Assembly: GCA_033032175.1 (NCBI GenBank)
Contig: CM065326.1
Span: 11,302,001 to 11,366,000, forward strand
Direction of reading: 5' to 3'
Length of the DNA stretch: 64,000 bases
DNA from: Saturnia japonica
Taxonomy: Eukaryota > Arthropoda > Insecta > Lepidoptera > Saturniidae
Part shown: piece by piece, positions 53,331 through 64,000 of the stretch
How the letters are laid out: the number at the start of each line of letters is the position of its first letter
How positions within the stretch are numbered: the stretch's first letter is position 1
Notes under the pieces: generated by a model
What the model was told of the DNA's origin: nothing
The model's database searches: none
What the model saw: only the letters and a program-made list of their open reading frames with translations
Translations under genes and position numbers: made by a program

Positions 53331-54187
53331 TTACAACATTACCTACTATATTTATTTTAAGTATTGAAAGTGCGCTTTTCGTTTACATCGACTGTTGCTT
53401 GATTGCTTATTTTGCCTTATTAACATGTGTTCCTTTACTCCAAGCCCATGGAATACTTCGAATGCACTGCTTTTGAAACGGTATCCGAGCGTGATGCAAC
53501 TAATCCATCATTGCTTTCAAACAGGTGGCATTATTGATCAACTTGCACGCTATCCGTAATATCATCTAGAAAATTCTTTTATACCTTTACGCGAACCAAT
53601 CTACCGGGTGGATGAACAAAACCATTCGATGCAGGAGTTATGGCCGTTACACGTTCAGAGGAATCGTAAATTTCATGAAATATTAAAGGGAATTCTGCAG
53701 ATCGACTCTTACAATGTAACGAGATATCAGTGTGAGATGAGCTTAAAGCTCACTGTATACTTAAGTGCACAAGCTAAATATTTACGGACTTCACTAGAAT
53801 TTCTGGACAATGACGTCGAATTGATTAAATTCCAATATAGAATTAATATATATTTTTATTACCCGATTGCAAATAAGCTAAATTATTAAAAAGGTAAACA
53901 AAAACCCCGACTGTAACATATTATGTTAACCTGGTAGTAGTGACGACTTTTCGTTATAAAAATTTATTGATTGGTACTTTAAATACGTTGATTCAACTAC
54001 ATCGACGTAACCCAAAGGAAAAAAGGTCATAAAACCAAGAAGAAAAAAGTTACAACATATGTATATTACCAGTTACTTATTGTATTTTAATATTATTGGT
54101 AAATTACATCGATAATTTTACGTTTGTTCGTAAAACCTACGCGTGTTTTTGTCAAAGTCCAGCACAGTTTTAATATTAAAAATTATT
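53331..54187. other. Non-coding or unassigned
   Basis: A 93-codon frame (53608-53889, starting MDEQNHSMQELWPLHVQRN) has no recognisable domain and AT-rich ends; I do not call it a gene. Nothing else seen. Confidence 0.4.
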
Positions 54188-54390
54188 CATACCGTGTTTT
54201 AGACATAGTATGACCAATAAAAGTTTTCTTTATTAAGATCTTGAAGCACGTTACTGATTTGTCGGATAACAAGTTCAAGGACCAAGTCTTCTCGATGGCT
54301 GGAATGTTTTCGGAAACGGTGATAGTGTTTTGTCATTCATAAGTACCTTCTTAGGGACTAAATTGAATAGGGTATTATTTTGATTTGATT
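54188..54390 (+). mobile_element. LINE-1 3' fragment, internally deleted
   Basis: accgtgttttagacatagta, gaagcacgttactgatttgt and aacaagttcaaggaccaagt from the ORF2 end join directly to ttctcgatggctggaatgtt from the 3' UTR, finishing in tattattttgatttgatt. Confidence 0.75.
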
Positions 54391-56579
54391 AATATTTATA
54401 ATAAAAATCATAAATTTCAATGAGCGTCATAAAAACCCATACAGTATTGCTTAGTCATTAGATAATAGTAACCTTCAAATCGTTTACTGACTCGTTAGAA
54501 CAACCGTGGGATGTTTGTCTATTGGATGCCAGTCATGCGCCGGCGCTTAAAGATAAACCGTCTTCTTCTTGTACATTACTTATTTTTAACATATTACCTA
54601 CTTTGTAATTTACCTGCATCAGTTTGTGTGTGAAACTTGAGAACGGTTATTATTAATCGAAACTGAAATTTTGAATCCTCTTATAATTTCTCAAAATATT
54701 GGCCTTCGTTTCATAAAAAAGCATTTTTTTTGTACGGTTTGTTTTTGTATTACAAACATTACGTAAATAAGTTCTTTGATGAATTGTTTGAAGATCATAA
54801 AAGTTGTACGATAGTGTTATGTGTACGAAACATATATTTTCATCTCTTTTTAACAAAGGCAAGTCATTGTATTATCTATTTCGATATATCTGTGGTTCTT
54901 TCTGTACTGTATGTATTTTTTATTACCAAATTTCATGATAGACATCTATTTTAAGGGAGACTAATATGACATTAATTTTTTTTGAGTATGTTTTTATGTC
55001 TGGATTTAATTAAAAACAGCTTGACCAATTATTATGAAATTTTGTGAACGGGAAGTAGGTATATGTGATTCTTCATTTGATTGGCTTAAAATATGTGTAA
55101 AAACAAAAATACGGAACGGAAATCAATTAATACTACATAATTATAAGTAAATTTTTATTCTTAAATAACTTTGTAAGCGTCAACTTTGTAAGTTTCTCGC
55201 GAACACCTTTTGTTTAAATTTTACTTCATGATATATGGTTTGCTCTTTCAAAAAGTAGTTTGTAATTTCTTTCCTAACATGAAGTAAAAACAAGCATGTA
55301 ATCCACATGATGATAAGAGGTCCTCAAAAATCTCGCATTAAAAGAGCGCCTACATCCGTATTTCTTTTAGAACATTTTCAAAGCGTTCGTGTATTTGGAA
55401 CCTAGTAAATCGACTAAGGTACGTTTGTGTAACAAGACTACTTAAAACAAACAGTATTGGAATTTATATGTTTGTTATCGGGCAACTCTACTTGTAGATA
55501 ACGTATAAATAGCCTCACAAAATTCAATAAAGAATGCAATATTAAAAATCCGTGTTAGTAAGTAAGCATACAAGATAATCTAAAGATAATTTTTTTATTT
55601 AATATATATCGTAATTTTTTATATAAGATTATGGTTTAATCAACACGTATATCATAAATATAATTTATTATTAGATGTAGTGAGATGTTTAAATGATTTA
55701 TAGCCACGGTTAGAAATGTCATCCGTCCTGTCTCTCCAGAAAGCGTCCGAGGAGTGTCTGAACAGTACGAAAAAGTGTGACACTGTTTGTGTCCAGCGAA
55801 AGGATTAATTGGTTAGACAAAAAATTTGGCTATCAATATACAAGTTTTAATAAATATATTTTGTTGCCGTACAACGAGGCAATGCAACCAGCCTTCTGGG
55901 AACGTTTATTCTTCTGGCAGCAAGTTGGAAGATATCCGTTACCTATAATTGTATCTAGATTAATAAATCTGTAGATATGGAGATTTTTTTCCAAATTTCA
56001 AGATGGACATTGATGACGAATATGGAGGAATATGGGTATAACACGAGTAAAAATAAAATTACGGTATGAAAATAATTAGTGCGTAGTAAGAAATGTTCGC
56101 GTTAGAATATTTCGAACATTATAAAATATTAACATTTTACAGGTGTCATGTTAGTTAAAAAGATATTCACATGTTAGATTGTTTTTAGTTTTATTATCGA
56201 ATACGTTAATTTTAAACAATTCGTATATTTTTCTCCAATAGCGAGGAACATGAGCTTTGTAATTATATTTTATCAATTCATTTTGATGAAGTATTGACGA
56301 AGTTATGGCGGTTCCATAAAAAAGTACATTTGAGAAAATATTAATACCCAGAACTATTCATACAAAGAGTGGGCCGTTGTTAATATGGACTGACAATCTG
56401 AAGGTAATGGAACGAATTTAGATGAGTGCTTATAATTATACTTAGTACTTACTTAAGACAGACGGAAATAGCCCGAATAGAGTGCAATGAAAGAGGCATA
56501 TCAAAATTATTTATTTAAAAGACAGGCTGAAGATAAAGTGAAAGATAAAGTACCTATATAAAAAATAAATTATATGCTA
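54391..56579. other. Non-coding, upstream of the ankyrin exons
   Basis: No firm gene. A short frame at 55717-55806 (MSSVLSLQKASEECLNSTKK...) follows a good polypyrimidine stretch (gtcctgtctctccag) and could be an upstream exon, but I cannot link it. Confidence 0.35.
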
Positions 56580-56830
56580 AATAGTTTAGCGGTAGCGCAC
56601 TTAGATGCTATATAGAAGGATGTGGATTCAAATCGTACTCGAGCTTTCTGTCTAGGAAAATATCATGATAAGTAAATGCTAGATTTCTATAATAATTCTA
56701 TATTACAAAAATAATTCAATGTAAGTATAGATTCTATCACCTAAGGCACGAGCTATACCTTATTATGGTAGCAAAGAGTCAAGGAAATCCTGTAGGTAAC
56801 TATCAAGTTTGCAACATTTTGTTTGTTAAA
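56580..56830 (+). mobile_element. Possible worn SINE with tRNA-like head
   Basis: agtttagcggtagcgcactt and tgtggattcaaatcgtact resemble degenerate A and B boxes. The body shares little with SINE-1 or SINE-2. Confidence 0.35.
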
Positions 56831-56838
56831 ATTTTCAG

Positions 56839-56974
56839 ACGTGGAGCAAGGTGACCTTGATCAAAGAGGCCCAGATAATTTGCAGCCATTGCTCGGCTTG
56901 GATGAAGATGGACGGAACACCGGTCGACTGCGCCCCTCGAGGCCCAGGGATTTGGGTCTCAGCGCTAACACACC
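56839..56974 (+). CDS. Ankyrin-repeat gene, internal exon 1
   Basis: A 136-bp exon between ttttcag and gtatgttc. The frame enters in phase 1 and leaves in phase 2. It reads an acidic, Pro/Arg-rich stretch (VEQGDLDQRGPDNLQPLLG then DLGLSANTP) with no fold I recognise, probably a disordered N-terminal region. It joins in frame with the exon at 58391. Upstream exons, including the start codon, are not identified. Confidence 0.7.
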
Positions 56975-57535
56975 GTATGTTCTTAACTTTATAATATATG
57001 ATAATGAAAAAGGAAACAAAAACCCAACTGCAACATAAACACTTGACGTAAAAAATATTTATCAATTTTTACTTTTTATTTCATTCTCAGATTTCGAATT
57101 TAAATATTATATAGCCTATGCTATTTACACAATTAAGAAGAATGTAACGACACTGCGTATGCTAAAATCCGTCAAGTCGTTTAGGCTACAGAGCGTTCCA
57201 AATAAATTTACAAAGTTACATACGCTCGAAAAACATAACCCTCCTATTCTCAGTCGGGTAAAAAGATGTTACATTTACAGAAATCCTATTTTGGTTAGGC
57301 ATTGAACCAATTGTACCAACGGCTTCATTTGCGTACTTTATTTATAATTTCTTTTGCTACCTAAATTGCTCAATCCCTTCCAGCCACATTGCATTATTAG
57401 GATATACGTGGCGTTACTTTGCGGAAAATCAGTTGCAGGCGGAAGCAGCAAAGAAATTTCGGATAAATTATTTAGATTATTAATTTTTGTAATAATGATC
57501 ACCTCTATGTAATACTTTTTTTATCGTTATAGGTT

Positions 57536-57840
57536 TTAACGTTGTGGCTGCAATCTCACATGATATTAAGTGACGATGTGCTCCAAGATGGTAGCACGTT
57601 ATGCTTAAAGGAATACTAGCTCTCAAGTGCAGCCGCCGGAACACACCTGTAGGTGTTTGGCGATAGATTTTGAACTTGGTGGTAACTATAGCCAGGCGGG
57701 CATGAGAAAAAGCCCTACCACCATGCCTATGGTTTCATTTTGACGTTTTCCTTCACCTAAAGCTCAGTCTCATTGCAGGAATTTGAACTCATATCGATCG
57801 ACGCAGGGTCTGTACACTCTACCAACTAAGTCATCATTGC
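57536..57840 (-). mobile_element. SINE-1 copy, minus strand, most complete
   Basis: On the minus strand: tRNA-like head (gatgacttagttggtagagt, then gagttcaaattcc), body (ctttaggtgaaggaaaacgt, accaccaagttcaaaatcta, gcggctgcacttgagagcta) and 3' end (accatcttggagcacatcgt, ttaatatcatgtgagattgc). It lies in the first intron of the ankyrin gene and defines the order of the other SINE-1 fragments. Confidence 0.82.
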
Positions 57841-58009
57841 TTTATTGCAATAATAGTATCCATAGAGAGGATAGGAATAGATCCCTTCTTTGGCAGCTGG
57901 ATTGATGAAATACTTCCCTCCCTTTTTGGACTATATTGTATCTACTATTAAGCTGTGCACTTATTTTACCTAGATAGAATATTATTACGAACTGAGAAAA
58001 ATATAACAA

Positions 58010-58365
58010 TGTTACTAGGTACCCTTCGAAATATCTAGAAACGTCCAGAATCTACTCAAAACATCTGAGTACACACACGTTTAAAGCTTATCGGACCTAT
58101 TAAGAATAACACACTTCCTCTTCTTTTAAATGATGTCGTAAAGTTTAAGGCCTTTCTAGTAATTTCGACCTTCGTTTTATTTCGTTATATAAGCAAGCCA
58201 TATTCCTAGCCAGGATAGTTTTGTTTTGGACAACCAAGAACACAGCAAGCGAGGTTGTACGTACGAGCACAGTGTAGGGAATTAGTTTCACTTATGTTTT
58301 ATTGTGTACGAATAAATTATTTATATGAAAACAATCGGCATTTCATTACTCATGGGTAGTTATAA
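58010..58365 (+). repeat. Solo LTR, family L, copy 2, in the ankyrin gene intron
   Basis: Starts TGTTAC, contains ctagaaacgtccagaatcta, gtttaaggcctttctagtaa, TATAAG (about 58186) with caagccatattcctagccag, and gaataaatta near the end, as in 48135-48566. It finishes about 26 bp before the ankyrin exon at 58391 and is in the gene's orientation. Confidence 0.6.
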
Positions 58366-58390
58366 TAATATAAAATTAATTATATTCCAG

Positions 58391-58594
58391 ACGCCCAGGT
58401 TATCGCGCTTTACCTAAACTGATTGTGCCAGACCTGACGCCGTCGTCAGTTAACTCAACAGTGAACAACACTCCCGTTGTAGAAACAGGCACAACCATAT
58501 CCAAGCCGTATAGACGGAGTGACCGACGTTTGCGGCGTCTCAACACTGAACTTCTGGAAGCCATCGATGCTCATGATGTTGAAGAAGTGGAACG
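58391..58594 (+). CDS. Ankyrin-repeat gene, internal exon 2
   Basis: A 204-bp exon between tattccag and gtgagatt, phase 2 at both ends. Reads GYRALPKLIVPDLTPSSV, a Ser/Thr/Asn-rich linker, the basic stretch KPYRRSDRRLRRLNTEL and then the first ankyrin helix (LLEAIDAHDVEEVER) that continues into the next exon. Confidence 0.82.
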
Positions 58595-58925
58595 GTGAGA
58601 TTCCTTAGTTCTCTCAAGTTTTTCTAAATTAAAATTTTACCAAGTAAGAGAAGTAAAGAGCTTTCGCGGTTTTATCTTTATGACTGCTACATATGAGAAT
58701 ATTTTAACAAGTTGATATTATCGAAGTTGCGTTTTAAAAAATTATACGGTCAATCAAAAGTGATACTTTAACGCGTTCTGAGTAAATTTCGTACAATTTT
58801 TGTTTAATATAGTAGTTTGATAAAGATAACAGTAATATAATGTATGTTAAATATTATATTTTTCATTAGATGTCTGTCACAGTTGCAATCACATGCATAA
58901 AATATTGATAATTTGTGGGGTATTA

Positions 58926-58995
58926 TTTCAATACCGTGTATATCCGTGCATACCCGCCGCGCCGCAAACCATAAGGAGGGTCGCTCTTACAGTGG
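58926..58995 (+). repeat. Inverted repeat arm 1 in the ankyrin intron
   Basis: ttcaataccgtgtatatccg and ccataaggagggtcgctctt match the reverse complement of 60759-60836. Probably two opposite copies of a GC-rich dispersed repeat. Confidence 0.55.
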
Positions 58996-59566
58996 TTTTC
59001 CATAGTTGCTTGCAATAAAATTGCTAATAGAAAATCCAACGGTATAAGAAAAATGAAAACAAAGACAAATTTCAATCAAAGGACACATTTCACATTCCTT
59101 TTTGTGGGACAAATTTTTCAAGAATTCCTTCTGTCGATGTTCTTATTATCACTATAACAAATTCCTAGACAACTTTGAAATATAATAATAATAATAACTT
59201 TATGTCACCATAATAAGATACAAAAATATGAGGCTTATTACTAGGAAATACAATAGTATTGTTCTTAATTTAATGTTACCTAGCGCCTGAACTAGGCCGA
59301 GCCTATATCTCAAACGCTAGTCTCTTCCCGTGATATAATATAACATAGTAGGTACCTACATATGACATATTTTCTAATAATTTATCATCTTATAAAAAGA
59401 AAGTGTGCGATGAGTAGAATCAAGTCATATAAAATACATAAATCTTTAAACTCATTTTAATATTTGTTTGTTCGACTTCGTTCTCGAAATCGGAAATCAA
59501 ATAATTCCAGAAATTAATTTTTGTTCAAAATCTTCGTGTTTACTACTTACTGAATTCTAAACATAC

Positions 59567-59790
59567 CATCACGCCTGTATTCCCCGAAGGGTTAGGCAGA
59601 GGTGTACTAATGTACACCCACAGTTCGCTGAGTATGTTTTTAGGTCCTATGTAATATATAATGTATAGGGGGCGAGCTTATTGCCTTTAATCGGGCAAGA
59701 AACCAAACTCCGAGCTGCTACTGAGAATTTCATAGGAAAAACCCAATAACCCAATAACACTTTATTATATATTTATTAACACAACCAGGA
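59567..59790 (-). mobile_element. SINE-2 copy 3, minus strand, head replaced
   Basis: tcacgcctgtattccccgaa, cacccacagttcgctgagta and ctgctactgagaatttcata are SINE-2 body. The tRNA-like head has been largely replaced by ttatatatttattaacacaa, and the cccaataa motif is duplicated. Confidence 0.75.
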
Positions 59791-60758
59791 CCTCGAATTC
59801 TAAATTTATATAATTTAGCTTTATTGTAATGCTATATCATTGGAAAATAATTTATAGTTCTATTTCACTATATGGTACTTTAAGCCTTTTAGTTTATATT
59901 ATTATTATACATATTAATGTATATAATGTTAACTAAATAAATAAATAAAAATCAAATAGATGACATACCACAAATAAGGGTCCCTGAAAACTCTTAAGAA
60001 ACGGTCAACAATATAAAGTAGTCTCAACATTTAATAGAATTAAGAAGCCCAGTTAACGTATTTAACCCATCTAAGGGTAAGGTTCCTTAATTGGCTGACG
60101 ATTACTGATATTTATATTTTGAATGTGCTACGAAATTTATTTTTGATGCATATTACATTATTTTGTTTATTCATACTAATTTATTTCTTATTGATACAGT
60201 TTTGTGACTGTTCTATAAAGCCAGTTTGAATAGTTAAACAACGGTTGGAAGCCAGGAAAAGTTAGCAATGAAATTTTGTATGCTAGTTTTTATACTACTC
60301 ATGGATTACTCGATAAAAATGTCATTCTTAATAGATATTCCGGAATTCATTGTTATTTCTTTTCTCATCAGCACATTTTCTATCTCAGCTACATGGGCGA
60401 AGGTGAGAATGTGAGGGTTCGCAACGAGAATGTGTTGTTTTTGTTATTACAATTGTCCGAAGGCTGCGTCAACCGATTTGAATAAATGGGAATTCTTCCA
60501 ACTGAAATTATTAAAATTTTATTGCCTATCTAAAACTTTAAACATTTAAATATATTTTACCTACTTTTGTCTTAATAGAAAATTTTCACAATAAATATTA
60601 GGCAATTACTGTGCAGAGTTTATATCGAGCAATTCTACATCTTATTTGTGCCGTAAAGCAGTAGTTCTAATTCTCCTGTGTTTCGAACTGAGATAGTTTT
60701 GTAAGCAAAATGCGCTGGTATATAAGACGTCTCCATCGTCGTCAGAGATTTAGGCCTA

Positions 60759-60836
60759 CCGCTGTAACCGCGACCCTCCTTATGATTTGTGAGACGAGAG
60801 CCATCGGAGGTGCATGGATATACACGGTATTGAAAT
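60759..60836 (-). repeat. Inverted repeat arm 2 in the ankyrin intron
   Basis: Plus strand ctgtaaccgcgaccctcctt and tggatatacacggtattgaa are the complement of arm 1. The two arms are about 1.8 kb apart and could pair in the pre-mRNA. Confidence 0.55.
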
Positions 60837-61503
60837 GGTGATAAATAAAATATTGAAAATAAATTATTAAAATGTTAATAAAAAAACTACTATGTTTAAA
60901 AAAATGTACGTGAAATATTTACAAGCAGTTGAAGTGAAACTTCTTTGACTTTAATACTATATACTGACAATATAATTTTCTCATTACTCGTCAAAGCATT
61001 ACTATTGATTGACTATATAGTTTTTTTAAATCGCAACGTCGGTATTTTCATCTTGGTAAAATAATCTCATGTGTAGCAGATCACAGAAATAAATCTGCGA
61101 AAGCCCTTACTGTAAACATCTATTGCTGCTGATGCCCGGCAATAGACTAGCTTATTGGTCGGTTTTGTTCCCCTCCCGCGTCCCGTAGACTATTAGGAGG
61201 GCAACGCTTAAGGTGATCTAGCTTTAGTAACCTTTCAGTGGTTTATCTCGGAAAGAATTGCTTTGTTTGCATAAAATGAACTTCGTTTACTATTTCAATT
61301 CAGATTTTTGAGCCACTCTTGAACTAAGTGTGGATAGATATCAATGATAATTCTAATAAGGTCTTCGTAACTATTAGCATTGACAATCTATATTATAAGT
61401 TGTCTCAATCATCTTTTCTAAGCTCAGGATAAGATATTTGGAAATAAACATGATTATTTTGTTCGAGTTCAAAATTAAAAACAGTATTATTTTTATTCAT
61501 CAG

Positions 61504-61721
61504 ATTGCTTAACTCAGGAGCTAATCCTAATGCAACTTGTCGCTTGGCTCTGGTCTCCGCTTGCCATATGGCTGCGATCATTGGCGGAGATGCCTTATCC
61601 TTGCTCGTTAAATTCGGAGCTGAGAAGCTTAGGATCGACAAACTTGGTAGAACTCCTCTCCATTTGGCTGCTTGGGCTGGGAATGCTAGACAAGTTGCGA
61701 TACTTTTGGACTTTCCTGAAG
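61504..61721 (+). CDS. Ankyrin-repeat gene, internal exon 3
   Basis: A 218-bp exon between ttattcatcag and gtatgtgag, entering in phase 2 and leaving in phase 1. It contains ankyrin repeats: VERLLNSGANPNA across the junction, then ACHMAAIIGGDALSLLVKFG, and LGRTPLHLAAWAGNARQVAI with the diagnostic TPLHLAA turn. Ankyrin repeats bind partner proteins; the identity of the full protein cannot be told from this part. Downstream exons lie outside the window or are unrecognised. Confidence 0.9.
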
Positions 61722-61779
61722 GTATGTGAGATGTTTACTTAGTTAGACTGCCTAAATAGAATATAACACATCATCAAGA

Positions 61780-62200
61780 CTTTACTCCCCGAAGGGTTAG
61801 GGAGAGTTGTACTAATGTACACCCACAGTCCACCGGGTATGTTTTTAGGTCCCATGTAATAGGGGGCGAGCATATGTTATTATATTAAGTGAGCAATTCT
61901 TGTATTGTATGTATGTACTCTCAATATGTAATTGGTTTCTCGGAAACGGCTCCAACGATTTGGATGAAACTTTGTATTTAGATAATGTTTTACATTCCAA
62001 GTATACCTAGATAGGGGGTTTTTTTTGTAAGACACCGAGGAAAGCTCGGTCGCCCAGATATTAGCCATTAATCGGGCACAATGCTAAACTCCGAGCTGCT
62101 ACAGAGAATTTCATAGAAAAACCCAATAATACTTTGCTAGACCTGGGAATCGAAACTAGGACCTCGAGCATAACAGTCGTGTTTAGGACCACTACATACA
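61780..62200 (-). mobile_element. SINE-2 copy 4, minus strand, interrupted
   Basis: Left part 61780-61874 (ccccgaagggttagggagag, tttttaggtcccatgtaata) and right part 62063-62200 (cgggcacaatgctaaactcc, tgggaatcgaaactaggacc) are one SINE-2 split by family-6 sequence. Confidence 0.78.
61875..62062 (+). repeat. Dispersed repeat family 6, copy 2, inside SINE-2
   Basis: Runs from gagcaattcttgtattgta through ctccaacgatttggatgaaa to gaaagctcggtcgcccagat, matching the reverse complement of 34159-34316. A few SINE bases are missing at the junction. Confidence 0.65.
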
Positions 62201-62204
62201 TACA

Positions 62205-62605
62205 TACATATATCACGCCTCTCTCCCAACGGGGCAGGCAAAGACCACGTCCTTCCACTTTCTACAATCCTGCCATATACCTTTCACTTCTTCAACATTC
62301 ATCAATATTTTTCTTTTCTCAATCCCTGTGAATTTCTTTCACACCACAAAGTTCTCTTATCACACTAATTCTTATATTGTCACTGAATTTCACTCCTAAC
62401 ATATCTCTTAGCGCTCTCATTTATATTGCATTTATTGTGCTCTCATGATTTTTCAGCCACATCCAGCTTTCACTTCCGTTCGTGAGTGTTGAAACCAACA
62501 CTACTCTATGTCTCACGCGAGATTTCGTTGAAATTTTCTGGCTGTTCATAAAGGTGTGCAACGCTCACCTTGTTACCAACATCTACTCTCTTTTCTATTA
62601 TATCA
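62205..62605 (-). pseudogene. RTE-like LINE ORF2 C-terminal fragment
   Basis: Minus strand: GSESWMWLKNHESTINAI, MRALRDMLGVKFSDNIRI and SVIRELCGVKEIHRD, the C-terminal pattern of RTE/endonuclease-reverse transcriptase proteins. Contains stops and frameshifts. Confidence 0.65.
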
Positions 62606-64000
62606 ATTTTATAAATTTAGGTAATTAAAATACTACTATGATTTAAGAATGTTAATACTAGGTTAAGTCAGTACTAACAAAATACAATATTTTTGTATGT
62701 GTTGAATCCGAATTAAATACTATTATTCATATTATTATTGTAAATACAACTTTACAGCACGATAGAGAACAATGAATTTTGGATTTTGTGTTTAAGTGAT
62801 TGACATGTGTTGTATTACAATGAGTCTAACGTTTCGCAATGATATGCTGGTAGGCCATTTTACAGTGTACACCAAATTAGTTACGATACTTATGTTAAAA
62901 AATCTGCCAATAAACATCTGTCTGCTTAGTTTGGTAACAATCTAATTAGATGCTTAATAATGATTTCACAGAAGATGTTAAATAGGTTGAGCCTTGAGTG
63001 AGACAATTGTAAGAACACACACATAATAATTATGTGCTTTGTGAATAATTACTATTAACTTAAGATAGACTAATATTAGAAAAAGCCTTACTAATAATGC
63101 CACGGATTAGTCACTTTTTCATCGAGAGTTTTACTACAGGTTTGAAATTTTACAGTATCTACTAGATGAGCCAGTGGACACGCCCACGTGAAAAAACAAA
63201 TATTTTGCTTGGATAAAAAGTATCCTTGACTTAAATTTGGGTTATAACGTATCTGTGCGCCAAATTTCATCCTAATTCTCATATAGAAATTTTGAAGAAG
63301 TGTACATAGTGTTTGAATTTTCAAAAATCTCTTCTTAGCGGATGCCTACCATTATAACTATATGTGAGCAAAACTTCAACCTAATCCGTTCAGTGGTTTG
63401 AGCTATGTATTGATTGATCAGTCAGTTATATATAAAGAGCAAAAAGGTTCATTAATCACCTTAGTCAGCTTTTGATTTAAAACAAATAAGATATTTTTTT
63501 AAGACTTTTAATTGTAAATTATATTATCAATCCTGCACCATCAGATTTTTTTTAAATGAATCAAGATTTAAAAAATTCAAACGAATCTCAAGTACGTCTC
63601 ATTACAACGATAAGATGGAACTCCGAGTCCGGCGCTACCACAGCCTCTGTCTTATGGGTTACAAGTCTCAGAACTACGAGCTCATCGGTTACATCCTAGA
63701 ATGAGAAAATAGCATTACCATATTTATTGTTATCATAATGCAATTGTTCATAGCTTTAATTAAATAAGGCTCACAATCTCTTTAAGAGCATTGGTAGCAT
63801 AATGGGATAGAGTCCTCATATGAGTCGAATAAGTGGCGGCTGTTAAACTATCCAACGTTGTAGTTTCAGGAAAACCTGGAACAAGGATGCATTAAATTGC
63901 ACTAATATTTAAAAGTAAAGAGATTTTTTGTTTGTTTGAAAGAGTTAAATTCTGGAATTACTAGTCAGATTTGAAAAGTTCTTTTTATTTACCTGCGAAG
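62606..64000. other. Non-coding with RTE-like debris
   Basis: 63160-63440 (actagatgagccagtggaca...aacctaatccgttcagtggt) and 63905-64000 (ttgtttgtttgaaagagtta...) look like RTE-like repeat parts. No gene seen. Confidence 0.4.

Larger units (their letters stand above)
58595..61503. other. Intron between ankyrin exons 2 and 3
   Basis: About 2.9 kb without exons. Holds an inverted repeat pair (58926-58995 and 60759-60836), a SINE-2 copy and RTE-like debris. Confidence 0.65.

Noticed and set aside
53608..53889. 93-codon frame as a host gene
   Set aside because: No domain, no splice context and AT-rich composition at the end; chance is as likely.

Overview
This is a gene-poor, AT-rich piece of an insect genome, most likely from a moth or butterfly. 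Evidence for that assignment: tRNA-derived SINEs, RTE-like tails (ctagctgacccgcgcaac...), mariner ends (atgaaattagcgttttgta) and abundant LINEs of a kind familiar from Lepidoptera. No species can be named from sequence alone. Almost everything recognisable is transposon-derived. The only convincing host gene is three exons of an ankyrin-repeat protein on the + strand near the right end (56839-61721).

Left third (1-27600): a tandem segmental duplication. Unit A (from before base 1 to about 10745) and unit B (from 13585 or earlier to about 26644) are near-identical where they align. Both carry the same decayed LINE (LINE-1), with a second LINE (LINE-2) inserted into its 3' end, followed by the same flank and a tRNA-derived SINE (SINE-1) that itself contains the 3' end of a Jockey-like LINE. 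After duplication the units diverged. A gained a Jockey-type LINE (4937-8528) with an open 964-residue ORF2, 65 A's and a 12-bp target duplication; unit B keeps the empty site at 17941-17952. B gained a minus-strand gypsy/errantivirus-like element (18472-25204) with one LTR, primer-binding site, gag, a UUUAAAC slippery site, pol and a truncated env. B has since lost one side of that element together with about 258 bp of flank. A terminal-inverted-repeat element (10380 in A; 26280-27567 in B) spans the right edge of the duplication.

Middle (27600-45000): scattered old insertions. These include a mariner split by a 1.1-kb polyadenylated retroposon built on a row of hairpin-like GC/A units (29944-31056), a second mariner with a complete 3' half (37748-38783), a 565-bp hAT-like MITE inside a SINE tail (33379-33943), a GC-rich promoter-like block with a TATA box (35400-35960), and many SINE and RTE fragments.

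Right third (45000-64000): two solo LTRs of one family (48135-48566, 58010-58365), two SINE families, other dispersed repeats and the ankyrin exons. The second solo LTR ends 26 bp upstream of ankyrin exon 2. All transposon protein frames except the Jockey ORF2 and the LINE-2 fragment of unit A carry stops or frameshifts. All coordinates, identities and family names come from reading by eye; no alignment or database search was run.
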